From: Aestuariimicrobium kwangyangense DSM 21549
GTDB taxonomy: Bacteria > Actinomycetota > Actinomycetes > Propionibacteriales > Propionibacteriaceae
Direction: 5' to 3'
Assembly (NCBI RefSeq): GCF_000421525.1
Contig: NZ_ATXE01000004.1
Coordinates: forward strand, 62,001-126,000
Length of the DNA: 64,000 nt
Numbering within the stretch: the first letter of the stretch is position 1; every line of letters starts with the position of its first letter. The notes beneath the pieces were generated by a model. The model ran no database searches and was not told the DNA's origin. It saw only the letters and a program-made list of their open reading frames with translations. Positions 49,591 through 57,068 of this stretch are shown piece after piece. The translations under genes were made by a program, and so were the position numbers.

Positions 49591-49666
49591 GTCCCCATCG
49601 TCTAGCGGCCCAGGACACCGCCCTTTCAAGGCGGCAGCGCGGGTTCGAATCCCGTTGGGGATACCA
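49591..49666 (+). tRNA. tRNA-Glu (anticodon UUC)
   Basis: 76 nt with encoded CCA. Acceptor GTCCCCA pairs with TGGGGAT. The anticodon stem CCGCC/GGCGG encloses CTTTCAA, anticodon UUC. The -10-like TAGACT at 49574 is 11 bp before the mature end. Confidence 0.97.
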
Positions 49667-49670
49667 GACC

Positions 49671-49705
49671 ACGAACCCCGCCGAGCCCAGCTCGGCGGGG
49701 TTCGT
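49671..49705 (+). terminator. terminator after tRNA-Glu
   Basis: A perfect 16-bp stem (arms 49671-49686 and 49690-49705) with a CCA loop follows the tRNA by 4 bp. The arms are ACGAACCCCGCCGAGC and its complement. Confidence 0.8.
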
Positions 49706-50028
49706 CGTTCCCTTCCCGAGGCGGAAAGCAGTGACGTGCAAGCTCGGGGCGGCCGCTTCACCAAGGGGGCAGCCAGCGTCTCCGCGGCGAATCGTGCGGA
49801 TCGTGCGCTCTCACACCGATTGTTGCGCCCAGGAGGACCGGATTGCCGCCAGGGGACACAATCCGCACGATTGGGGCGAGAGCCTCAGACCGAGACCGCA
49901 CGCCATGGCCGCGCCACCAGCCGGCCGCGTCTGGCTCGATTGGCGAACCCCGCGGGGTTGTGGCTATTCTTCTCTAGCTGCCTGTTTCGGGTAGCAGCTC
50001 ACCGAATCGCAAGGTTCGAGGGCCGCCA
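49706..50028. other. gap between tRNA-Glu and tRNA-Asp with a long-range inverted repeat
   Basis: Over 300 bp without a credible protein gene. AATCGTGCGGAT (49790-49801) is repeated exactly as its reverse complement at 49861-49872, 59 bp apart. A 14-bp palindrome AACCCCGCGGGGTT (49946-49959) lies just upstream of a -10-like TATTCT (49965-49970), which may drive tRNA-Asp or its precursor. The role of the inverted repeat is unknown. Confidence 0.6.
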
Positions 50029-50102
50029 GGCCCCGTAGCGCAGTTGGTTAGCGCGCCGCCCTGTCACGGCGGAGGTCGCGGGTTCGAGTCCCGTCGGGGT
50101 CG
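50029..50102 (+). tRNA. tRNA-Asp (anticodon GUC)
   Basis: Acceptor GGCCCCG pairs with CGGGGTC. The anticodon stem CCGCC/GGCGG encloses CTGTCAC, anticodon GUC. The discriminator is G, and the next bases (CTG) are not CCA, so CCA must be added after transcription, unlike the neighbouring tRNAs. Confidence 0.96.
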
Positions 50103-50105
50103 CTG

Positions 50106-50136
50106 AAGCGATGATGTCTCGCACATCATCGCTTTT
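50106..50136 (+). terminator. terminator after tRNA-Asp
   Basis: A 12-bp perfect stem (AAGCGATGATGT and its complement, arms 50106-50117 and 50123-50134), CTCGC loop, followed by TT. A classic intrinsic terminator. Confidence 0.85.
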
Positions 50137-50165
50137 GTCTCTCAGTGAGCATGCTCGCGAGGGAT

Positions 50166-50241
50166 GGCCAGGTAGCTCAGTTGGTAGAGCGTTCGCCTGA
50201 AAAGTGAAAGGTCACCGGTTCGATCCCGGTCCTGGCCACCA
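50166..50241 (+). tRNA. tRNA-Phe (anticodon GAA)
   Basis: 76 nt with encoded CCA. Acceptor GGCCAGG pairs with CCTGGCC. The anticodon loop CTGAAAA gives anticodon GAA. The T arm has GGTTCGATCC. Confidence 0.97.
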
Positions 50242-50242
50242 C

Positions 50243-50267
50243 AGCCCCGGTCCGCCGGGGCTTTTTT
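50243..50267 (+). terminator. terminator after tRNA-Phe
   Basis: AGCCCCGG (50243-50250), TCCG loop, CCGGGGCT, then a run of T. It separates the tRNA block from the convergent ndh gene. Confidence 0.85.
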
Positions 50268-50302
50268 GTCTGTCCGGACAGCCCCCGGGACGGCCACGGG
50301 CC

Positions 50303-51601
50303 TCACTCGTGCTCGCGACCCAACTCCGCAGGGGAGGCGGTGATGTCGCCCATGATGCCGGTCGCCGACTTCGGCCAGGTCACGAACCGCACCCCCATGT
50401 TGATCATGGCCTGGAGTCGGTTTCGTCCACCCAGCAGCGACCGCAGGTGGACGGCCACCCACAGCACCCAGGCCGGCCCGGAGCGCAGCGTGTAGCCGGG
50501 CTTCCCGTCCTTGCGGTTGGGGAACTGGAGCACGGCGTCGAGGCGGCCGATGGTGGCCATCGTCCCCTTGTCGGTGTACTCGAACGGACGCGTGGCCCGG
50601 CCCTCGATCCGCGCCAGGATCGTCTGGGCCACGTGGGCGCCCTCCTGGATGGCGGGCTGCGCCAGCTGCGGCAGCGGGTCGTCCTCGATCAGGGCGGCGT
50701 CGCCGATGGCGTAGACGTTGGTGAACCCCTTCACCGTGAGGTCGCGGTCGACCAGGATCCTGCCTCCCCTGCCCTGCGGCATGCCCCACCCGTTGACCAC
50801 GGAGTGGGCGCCCACGCCCGCCGCCCAGACGACCACGTCGACGTCGAGGGTGCCGCCGTTGGCGAAGGTCACCTGGTTGTAGGCCACCTTCGAGATCGTC
50901 GTGTTGAGCCTCACGTCGACCCCGCGCTTGCGCAGTTCGGCGAGGGTGTAGTCGCGCAGTCCGGGTTCGAAGGGGGCCAGCAGGGCGGGCCCCATCTCGA
51001 CCAGCACCACCCGGAAGTTGTCGATGTGGATCTCGGGGTAGACCACCGGCAGGGCCTCGGACTTCATCTCGGCGAGGGTGCCGGCCATCTCGACTCCGGT
51101 GGGTCCGCCTCCGACCACCACCACGGTGAACCGGCGATCTGGGTCGCGCTCGGCCGTCAACTGCTCCAGGCCGGAGTAGATGATGTCTCGTACCTCGATG
51201 GCCTCGCCCCGGGTGTAGATGGAGCGTGCGTTCTCGGAGGCTCCCTCGATGCCGAAGAAGTTGACCCCCACCCCGGGGCTCAGCACCAGGTGGTCGTACG
51301 CGATCGGCTCGCCGCGGCTGACGACCACCTGCTGGTTCTCGGTGTCGATGGCGTTGACGGTGGCCCGGCGGAAGCTGACCCGTCCGACGGCATGGTTGGA
51401 CGCGAACCGTCGCAGGGAGTAGGTGATGTCGCCCGGATTCAGGCCCCCGGTGGCCACCTGGTAGAGCAGGGGCTGGAAGGTGGTGTAGGGGTGGCGGTCG
51501 ACCAGGGTGACCCGGAACCCGGCCTTGGCCAGCTGGGTGCTGGCGTTCAGTCCGGCGAACCCGCCACCCACGACGACGACATGCTGATCACGATGCGGCA
51601 T
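50303..51601 (-). CDS. ndh: NDH-2, type II NADH:quinone oxidoreductase
   Basis: A 432-residue single-subunit flavin dehydrogenase that passes electrons from NADH to menaquinone without pumping protons. The FAD motif is VVVVGGGFAGLNAS near the N-terminus, and the NADH motif is VVVVGGGPTGVEMAG at about 160. The Thr/Asp motif VYAIGDAALIEDDPLPQLAQPAIQEG is characteristic. The C-terminus is amphipathic, for membrane binding. Its electron acceptor is made by the men cluster at the left end of this window. The start ATG lies 6 nt after a GAGAAT hexamer. Confidence 0.94.
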   Translation of the reverse strand: MPHRDQHVVVVGGGFAGLNASTQLAKAGFRVTLVDRHPYTTFQPLLYQVATGGLNPGDITYSLRRFASNHAVGRVSFRRATVNAIDTENQQVVVSRGEPIAYDHLVLSPGVGVNFFGIEGASENARSIYTRGEAIEVRDIIYSGLEQLTAERDPDRRFTVVVVGGGPTGVEMAGTLAEMKSEALPVVYPEIHIDNFRVVLVEMGPALLAPFEPGLRDYTLAELRKRGVDVRLNTTISKVAYNQVTFANGGTLDVDVVVWAAGVGAHSVVNGWGMPQGRGGRILVDRDLTVKGFTNVYAIGDAALIEDDPLPQLAQPAIQEGAHVAQTILARIEGRATRPFEYTDKGTMATIGRLDAVLQFPNRKDGKPGYTLRSGPAWVLWVAVHLRSLLGGRNRLQAMINMGVRFVTWPKSATGIMGDITASPAELGREHE

Positions 51602-51607
51602 GTGACC

Positions 51608-51613
51608 ATTCTC
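51608..51613 (-). promoter_or_regulatory. -10 box GAGAAT, leaderless start of ndh
   Basis: On the minus strand GAGAAT, 6 nt, ATG at 51601. Confidence 0.45.
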
Positions 51614-51659
51614 TCACCGGACGGCCCCTCGACCGGCATCGAGGAACGACTGCGGCCGC

Positions 51660-52655
51660 TCAGAGGACGTAGGCCGACAGCCATCGCCGCAGGTGCTCGA
51701 AGACGTCTGCACGCGCCCTCTCACCCGACAGCACGAGGTCGTGCATGCCGTCGGTGATGCGCACCACGGTCACGTGGGGGCCCAGACGAACCGAGCCGCG
51801 TGCCAGCTTGTCGACGTCGAGCACCGTGTCGGTGGTCTGGGCCAGCGGGCCGTAGGTGCGCCGAAAACTCGTCTTGTGGCTCAGCATGCTGATCACCGGG
51901 GTGTCGATGTGCAGACCGGCCTTGACCTCGGCGTGGCCAGCCATGATGGCCCGCATCCAGCCCACCCTGATGGCGAAGGACGGGTGCTGCTTCAGACCAA
52001 GGTCGAAGTCCCACTCGCCGTCCTGGGAGGCATGGATCGAACGTGCGTAGATACCGGCGTCGGTCAGGGGCAGCACCGTGGTCGGGTAGCGCTGGCCGAG
52101 GGTCTTCATCATGGGGGCGGTCACCGCCTTCAGCACGGGCGCACCCTGCAGGTCGATCCACGGGGAGTTCAGGACGACACCGTTGAACCGTCCGGGACGC
52201 TCGTTCGCCCACAGCGAGGCGGTCAGACCGCCGGTCGAGTGGCCCATCAGCGTGATGTCGTCGTGGTCGGCCGCGATCACCGCGAAGGCTTCGTCCAACT
52301 CGTCGAAGTACTCGTGCAGGTCGGTGACGAACCCGCCCAGTTGCCCCTCGCGCAGCGACCGTCCGTAGCGCCTCAGCTCGATGGCATGGAAGTCGAATCC
52401 CAACCCATCGAAGAACTCGGCCAGATGGGTCTGGAAGAAGTAGTCCGACCAGCCGTGCAGGTACAGCACTGCCCGTCGATGACGGGGTGGGTGCTGCCTG
52501 ACCAACGTGGCGCAGAGGTCGGTGTCCTCGGGTTCACCGTCGGCCACCGCCGGGTCGTGCAACTCAAGCCGGAGACACTCGTAGCCGGGCAACAACTCGT
52601 CGGGGTACCAGTCAGCCACGGGGTACGAGTCAGCCACGGGGTACGAGTCAACCAT
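51660..52655 (-). CDS. alpha/beta hydrolase, lysophospholipase-like
   Basis: A 331-residue serine hydrolase of the S33/lysophospholipase type. The oxyanion motif is LYLHGWSDYF, the nucleophile is in GHSTGG, and the His near the C-terminus is in DGMHDLVLS. The start ATG at 52655 has AGGGG upstream; the GTG at 52664 is an alternative. The N-terminal DSYPVADSYPVADWYP is encoded by an 18-bp tandem repeat. It follows DUF3073 by 21 bp on the same strand. No signal peptide; cytosolic. The substrate could be lysolipids or acylglycerols. Confidence 0.82.
   Translation of the reverse strand: MVDSYPVADSYPVADWYPDELLPGYECLRLELHDPAVADGEPEDTDLCATLVRQHPPRHRRAVLYLHGWSDYFFQTHLAEFFDGLGFDFHAIELRRYGRSLREGQLGGFVTDLHEYFDELDEAFAVIAADHDDITLMGHSTGGLTASLWANERPGRFNGVVLNSPWIDLQGAPVLKAVTAPMMKTLGQRYPTTVLPLTDAGIYARSIHASQDGEWDFDLGLKQHPSFAIRVGWMRAIMAGHAEVKAGLHIDTPVISMLSHKTSFRRTYGPLAQTTDTVLDVDKLARGSVRLGPHVTVVRITDGMHDLVLSGERARADVFEHLRRWLSAYVL
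52611..52646. repeat. 18-bp tandem repeat in the hydrolase N-terminus
   Basis: GTCAGCCACGGGGTACGA occurs twice exactly in codon phase, with partial copies on both sides. It encodes the repeated SYPVAD/WYP residues and may vary in copy number. Confidence 0.75.
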
Positions 52656-52676
52656 TGGGGTCACCCCTGGATCCGG

Positions 52677-52886
52677 TCAGCGACCGTCCGGGTCGTCGTC
52701 CTCGCCGTCCACGTACTGCGCAGCGAGATCTGCGTACTGGTCGTCGTCCAGATCGACAAACCTGCTGTCGTCCGGCGAATCACTGCGGAGCTCACGCTCC
52801 AAGGAAGCAAAATCTGTGTCAACCGAGCGATATTTCAGATCGCGGGCAACCTTGGTCTGCTTCGCCTTTGCACGGCCGCGCCCCAT
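52677..52886 (-). CDS. DUF3073 small actinobacterial protein
   Basis: A 69-residue protein: MGRGRAKAKQTKVARDLKY, then a middle of Ser/Thr/Asp, then an acidic tail (VDLDDDQYADLAAQYVDGEDDD). This is the DUF3073 family, almost universal in actinobacteria and of unknown function; a basic head with an acidic tail is typical. The ATG at 52886 is preceded by GAGGGGG. It is downstream of purM and upstream of the lysophospholipase on the minus strand. Confidence 0.88.
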   Translation of the reverse strand: MGRGRAKAKQTKVARDLKYRSVDTDFASLERELRSDSPDDSRFVDLDDDQYADLAAQYVDGEDDDPDGR

Positions 52887-53076
52887 ATGGGTCGACCCCC
52901 TCGCTGTGTCCCTCGCGGGCGTGCCCGCGGAAATGTGTGTCAACTGTCGTGAGTGCAAGGGTAGCGGAGCCACCTGCCCCATCCAAAGTGATTCCGCCCC
53001 CAGCGAGTGCCGGGCGGGTCGCCCGTGGCGGGCGCCGCCTGCGACCATCGGGACCGATCGGCTGACCGGGCGCCGA

Positions 53077-54141
53077 TCAGGCGTGTTCGCCGACCAGTTC
53101 GACCCCGTCCCGGGACTCGACCCGACCACAGACCCACGACTCCACCCCGCGGGACGCCAGGCTCGTCCGGGCGGCGTCGACGGCCGATTCCGGCAACACG
53201 ACAGCCATACCGACCCCTTGGTTGAGGGTGGCCTCGAGATCGGCCCGGGAGACCTTGCCCACGCCCTGCACGAGCTGGAAGATCGCCGGCGGGGTCCAGG
53301 TCGAGCGCTCGACCACCGCCCCCAGACCGGACGGGAAGATGCGGGCCAGGTTGTTGGCGAACCCACCACCGGTGATGTGGCTGATCGCATGGATCCCGTC
53401 GCCGGGCTGGTCACCGCGGGCGGCCTCGATCATCGCGAGGATGTCGGTGGCGTAGACCTTGGTCGGCGTCAACAACGCCTCGCCCAGCGAGGTGCCCAAC
53501 TCGTCGACCTGTCGGTCGAGCGACCAGCCCGCTTCGGTGAGCAGGACGTGGCGCACCAGCGAGTAACCGTTGGAGTGCAGACCCGACGAGGCCAGCGCGA
53601 GCACCACGTCGCCGGCGACGATGCGATCGGCACCCAGGATCTGGTCGCGCTCCACCACGCCCGTGGTGGCACCGGCGATGTCGTACTCGTCGGGCGACAA
53701 CAGTCCCGGGTGCTCGGCGGTCTCCCCACCCAGCAGGGCCGCGCCAGCGACCTCACAGGCGGCGGCGATACCGCCGACGATGGCCGCGATCCGCTCGGGG
53801 ACGACCTTGCCGCAGGCGATGTAGTCGGTCACGAAGAGGGGCTCGGCACCGGTGACGACGAGGTCGTCGACGAGCATGCCGATCAGGTCGAACCCGATGG
53901 TGTCGTGCTTGTCGAGGGCCTGCGCGATCGCGACCTTGGTGCCGACACCGTCGGTGGAGGTGGCCAGCACCGGCTGGCGGAAGTTCTTGAGCGCCGAGGC
54001 GTCGAAGAAGCCGGCGAACCCGCCCAAGCCACCCAGCACCTCGGGACGGCGGGTGCGCGCCACGTGGGCCTTCATGAGCTCGACCGCGCGATCACCGGCC
54101 TCGATGTCGACTCCCGCTCGGGCGTAGGCGGACTGGCTCAT
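53077..54141 (-). CDS. purM: PurM, phosphoribosylformylglycinamidine cyclo-ligase
   Basis: AIR synthetase, the fifth step of purine synthesis, which closes the imidazole ring of FGAM with ATP. 354 residues. The N-terminal SAYARAGVDIEAG and the conserved STDGVGTKVAIA, DLIGMLVDDLVVTGAEPLF and SHITGGGFANNLARI are diagnostic. The ATG at 54141 shares one base with the purF TGA and has AGGAG 5 nt upstream, so it is co-translated with purF. A longer frame to 54369 overlaps purF and is rejected. Confidence 0.96.
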   Translation of the reverse strand: MSQSAYARAGVDIEAGDRAVELMKAHVARTRRPEVLGGLGGFAGFFDASALKNFRQPVLATSTDGVGTKVAIAQALDKHDTIGFDLIGMLVDDLVVTGAEPLFVTDYIACGKVVPERIAAIVGGIAAACEVAGAALLGGETAEHPGLLSPDEYDIAGATTGVVERDQILGADRIVAGDVVLALASSGLHSNGYSLVRHVLLTEAGWSLDRQVDELGTSLGEALLTPTKVYATDILAMIEAARGDQPGDGIHAISHITGGGFANNLARIFPSGLGAVVERSTWTPPAIFQLVQGVGKVSRADLEATLNQGVGMAVVLPESAVDAARTSLASRGVESWVCGRVESRDGVELVGEHA

Positions 54142-55598
54142 CAACACTCCTGGGGGTGGTATCCGGTGGGGACGGGCACGGGGTAGACCCCGTCGAAACA
54201 GGCCCGACACAGGTTCTCCATGGGCTGGTGGGTGGTCTTCACCAGACCCTCCAACGAGACGAATCCGAGCGAATCGGCGCCGATGGCGGCGCACATCTCG
54301 TCGATGGTCATCTGGGGCGCCAGCAGCTCCTCGCGGGTGGCGAAGTCGATGCCGTAGAAGCAGGGCCACTGCACCGGGGGCGCCGAGATGCGCACGTGCA
54401 CCTCGGTGGCGCCGGCATGGCGCAACATGGCCACCACCTGGCGCTGGGTGTTGCCGCGGACGATGGTGTCGTCGACCACCACCAGGCGCTTGCCCTTCAC
54501 CACGTCGCGCAACGGGTTCAGCTTCAGTCTGATGCCCATCTGCCGCATGGTCTGCGAGGGCTGGATGAAGGTTCGTCCGACGTAGGCGTTGCGCACCAGA
54601 CCCTGCCCGTAGGGGATCTTCGACTCCGCCGCGAACCCGATCGCCGCGGGCGTTCCCGACTCGGGGGTGGGGATGACCAGGTCGGCCTCGACAGGGTGCT
54701 CCTTGGCCAGTGTCTTGCCGACCTTGACCCTCACGTTGTGGATGCGTCGGCCCTCGACGAGGGTGTCGGGTCGCGCGAGGTAGACGTACTCGAACAGGCA
54801 GTGCTTCGGGGCGGGCTCGGCGAACCTGACCGAGCGCAGGCCCTCCTGCTCGGTGATGATCACCAGTTCGCCGGGAGCGACGTCGCGGACGATCTCGGCC
54901 CCGACGATGTCGAGGGCTGCCGTCTCGCTGGCCACCACCCAGCCGCCGGAGGGCAGCTTGCCGAGTGCCAACGGACGGATGCCCTGCGGGTCACGCGCCG
55001 CGAACAGGGTGTTCTCGTCCATGAACGTGAGGCAGAAGGCGCCACGCAGCTGGGGCAGCACCTCGAGGGCGGCCTGTTCGACAGTGAGGTCTTCATAGGT
55101 GGCCAGCAGCGCCGTCAGGATGGAGGTGTCGTTGGTGGAGTCCATCCGATTCTTGTGCGGCACCTGGCTGGGTGGCATCCGGGTGGCGAGGATGGCCTCG
55201 AGTTCGTCGGTGTTGGTCAGGTTGCCGTTGTGGGCCAGCGCCAGCCCGCCACGCCCGGTGGGACGGAAGGTCGGCTGGGCATTGCCCCACACCGAGGCAC
55301 CGGTGGTCGAGTAGCGGGTGTGACCGATGGCGAGGTGTCCCGGAAGGGAGTTGAGGGCCGCCTCGTCGAAGACCTGGCTGACCAGCCCCATGTCCTTGAA
55401 GACCATGATCCGTTCACCGTTGCTGACGGCGATGCCGGCGGACTCCTGCCCGCGGTGCTGCAGCGCGAACAGACCGAAGAAGGTCAGCTTGGCGACTTCC
55501 TCCTCGCGGGCCAACACCCCGAACACCCCGCAGTGGTCCTGCGGGCCGCGGTCGAGCGGATCGAGTTCATGGGTGAGCAGACCGTCGGGACGAGGCAC
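54141..55598 (-). CDS. purF: PurF, amidophosphoribosyltransferase
   Basis: First committed enzyme of purine synthesis; it makes 5-phosphoribosylamine from PRPP and glutamine. 485 residues. A propeptide of 22 residues precedes the nucleophile Cys23 (HCGVFGV), as in Bacillus. Cysteines in KHCLFEYVYL, WPCFYGIDF and NLCRACFDG fit the 4Fe-4S cluster of that type. The PRPP motif VVVDDTIVRGNTQ is intact. The GTG at 55598 is 6 nt from a TAGGGT hexamer, a leaderless start. It forms an operon with purM. Confidence 0.96.
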   Translation of the reverse strand: MPRPDGLLTHELDPLDRGPQDHCGVFGVLAREEEVAKLTFFGLFALQHRGQESAGIAVSNGERIMVFKDMGLVSQVFDEAALNSLPGHLAIGHTRYSTTGASVWGNAQPTFRPTGRGGLALAHNGNLTNTDELEAILATRMPPSQVPHKNRMDSTNDTSILTALLATYEDLTVEQAALEVLPQLRGAFCLTFMDENTLFAARDPQGIRPLALGKLPSGGWVVASETAALDIVGAEIVRDVAPGELVIITEQEGLRSVRFAEPAPKHCLFEYVYLARPDTLVEGRRIHNVRVKVGKTLAKEHPVEADLVIPTPESGTPAAIGFAAESKIPYGQGLVRNAYVGRTFIQPSQTMRQMGIRLKLNPLRDVVKGKRLVVVDDTIVRGNTQRQVVAMLRHAGATEVHVRISAPPVQWPCFYGIDFATREELLAPQMTIDEMCAAIGADSLGFVSLEGLVKTTHQPMENLCRACFDGVYPVPVPTGYHPQEC

Positions 55599-55604
55599 AC
55601 GGTC

Positions 55605-55610
55605 ACCCTA
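55605..55610 (-). promoter_or_regulatory. -10 box TAGGGT, leaderless start of purF
   Basis: On the minus strand TAGGGT, 6 nt, GTG at 55598. No purine operator or riboswitch can be seen in the short gap. Confidence 0.65.
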
Positions 55611-55675
55611 CAGGGGCACGACCGGACGGACCGGCTCGTCCGGGGCTGGCTCCGCTCGGGCGCGGAAGCCGCCCG

Positions 55676-56671
55676 TCACCACCCCAGCTGGGCCAGCAAC
55701 CTGTCCACCATGGGCACCACGTGGTCACCGGGGGAATCCGGTCCCAGTGGCTCCCACAGCAGCGCCTCACGAACGGTGTAGCCGAGGGTCGACACCAGCA
55801 GGCGCTCGTCCGAGACCTGCCAGGCCGGCAGGGACCGTTGGACAGCGGGAACCAGGTGCTGGTGGCAGTCACGGCCATCGGCGACGTCGGCCAGTGCTCG
55901 CTCGTGGGATCGTCCGTAGTCGGCCCAGGGTTCGGCGAAACGCGCCCATTCCAGGTCGAACAGTCCGGTCACCCGACCGGAGACGCCGTCGAAGCGCTCG
56001 CCGGGGTCGTCCTGCCACCAGATGTTGCTGGCATGCAGGTCGCCGTGGATCACCGGCAACTCGGGGCTGTCGACCCGGGGTACCAGGTCGGGGTGGGCCA
56101 CCAGTCCGTCGAGGATGCGCTGCTTCTGGTCGTCCCTCAGCACGGAGCGTGGGTCGGCGAGCAGTCCTCGCACGCGCGGGAGCGGCCAGCCGAGCATGGC
56201 ACCGCCCAACAGGTCGCCGTGGCCCAGCAGGTCTTGGTAGTTGGGGACCGACAACACGGCGCGGGTGACCTCGGCGCTGGGGCGGTGTTCGTAGAGCTGG
56301 GCGACCAGGTCGGCGGTGGCCACGGCCGCGGCGTCACGTTGCTTGAGGGTCAGGTCGGGCCACACTGCAGCCAGGGTGCGCCCCGGCATGCGGCTCGAGA
56401 CGGCCCAGGTGAGGCCGTCCAGTCGTCCGAAGGCGAGCACCGTGGGAGACCCCAGCGACACCGGCAGCTCACGTAGCAGGAGCGACTCGGCCAGCAGCCG
56501 GTCGGTGTTGCCCAACCAACACACTCGTAGCACCCGGTCATCGCCGACCATCACGGTGTGCTGCGACCAACTCGGCACGATCTCGCCGAGCTCGTCGGCT
56601 CCGATGCCGGCGGCCCGGGCGCAGCCGAGGATGCGTTCGCGGGTCGCGGGGTCGCGCGTGGCGAGCGTCAT
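55676..56671 (-). CDS. aminoglycoside phosphotransferase (APH)-family kinase
   Basis: A 331-residue protein of the APH/choline kinase fold. The catalytic loop is VIHGDLHASNIWW and the metal motif is FDLEWARF (DxEW in place of the usual DFE). The N-terminal lobe has GDDRVLRVCW with the ATP-binding region. Actual substrate unknown; most chromosomal members are not resistance enzymes. The ATG at 56671 overlaps the DUF1992 stop (ATGA), so it is in the M20-DUF1992 operon. Confidence 0.82.
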   Translation of the reverse strand: MTLATRDPATRERILGCARAAGIGADELGEIVPSWSQHTVMVGDDRVLRVCWLGNTDRLLAESLLLRELPVSLGSPTVLAFGRLDGLTWAVSSRMPGRTLAAVWPDLTLKQRDAAAVATADLVAQLYEHRPSAEVTRAVLSVPNYQDLLGHGDLLGGAMLGWPLPRVRGLLADPRSVLRDDQKQRILDGLVAHPDLVPRVDSPELPVIHGDLHASNIWWQDDPGERFDGVSGRVTGLFDLEWARFAEPWADYGRSHERALADVADGRDCHQHLVPAVQRSLPAWQVSDERLLVSTLGYTVREALLWEPLGPDSPGDHVVPMVDRLLAQLGW

Positions 56672-57048
56672 GACAGCCCTCGCCGCCGCATCCATTCGGC
56701 CAGGACTTCCTCGACGTCGAGTTCGCGGGTGAAGATCGGCACCCGCTCGGTCTGGCGCACGTTGGCGTCACGGATGCGGTCGTTCAGGTCGGCGATGATC
56801 TCGCGAGCGGCTTCGATGCCGCGGACGTCGGCCAGGGTCTGCTGGATGTCCTGCTTCTCGCGGCGCAGCGCCAAGGAGGTCGGCATCGCACCGCGCAGGT
56901 CTTCCTTCTCGAGCTTGCGGCGGATCCACCACTCGTCATCACCGGGTCGACCCAGGTCGACCGGCTTGCCCTCACCGGGCAGGTTCGAGAACTCCCCCCG
57001 CTCGGTGGCCTCCCGGATCTGGCGGTCGATCCAGTTCTCGAATCCCAT
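56668..57048 (-). CDS. DUF1992 (DnaJ homologue C28-type) protein
   Basis: A 126-residue protein with the DUF1992 pattern: FENWIDRQIREATERGEFSNLPGEGKPV near the N-terminus and a coiled LRREKQDIQQTLADVRGIEAAREIIADLNDRIRDAN in the second half. The family occurs in bacteria and in the human DNAJC28 protein; its function is unknown. The start at 57048 has GGAAGG upstream. It is between the M20 peptidase and the APH-family gene, overlapping the latter. Confidence 0.87.
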   Translation of the reverse strand: MGFENWIDRQIREATERGEFSNLPGEGKPVDLGRPGDDEWWIRRKLEKEDLRGAMPTSLALRREKQDIQQTLADVRGIEAAREIIADLNDRIRDANVRQTERVPIFTRELDVEEVLAEWMRRRGLS

Positions 57049-57068
57049 GCCCCCACCCTTCCTTGCGG

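Noticed and set aside
49655-50038. Open frame across the tRNA-Glu to tRNA-Asp gap
   Set aside because: It overlaps tRNA sequence and a strong terminator hairpin and has no start signal.
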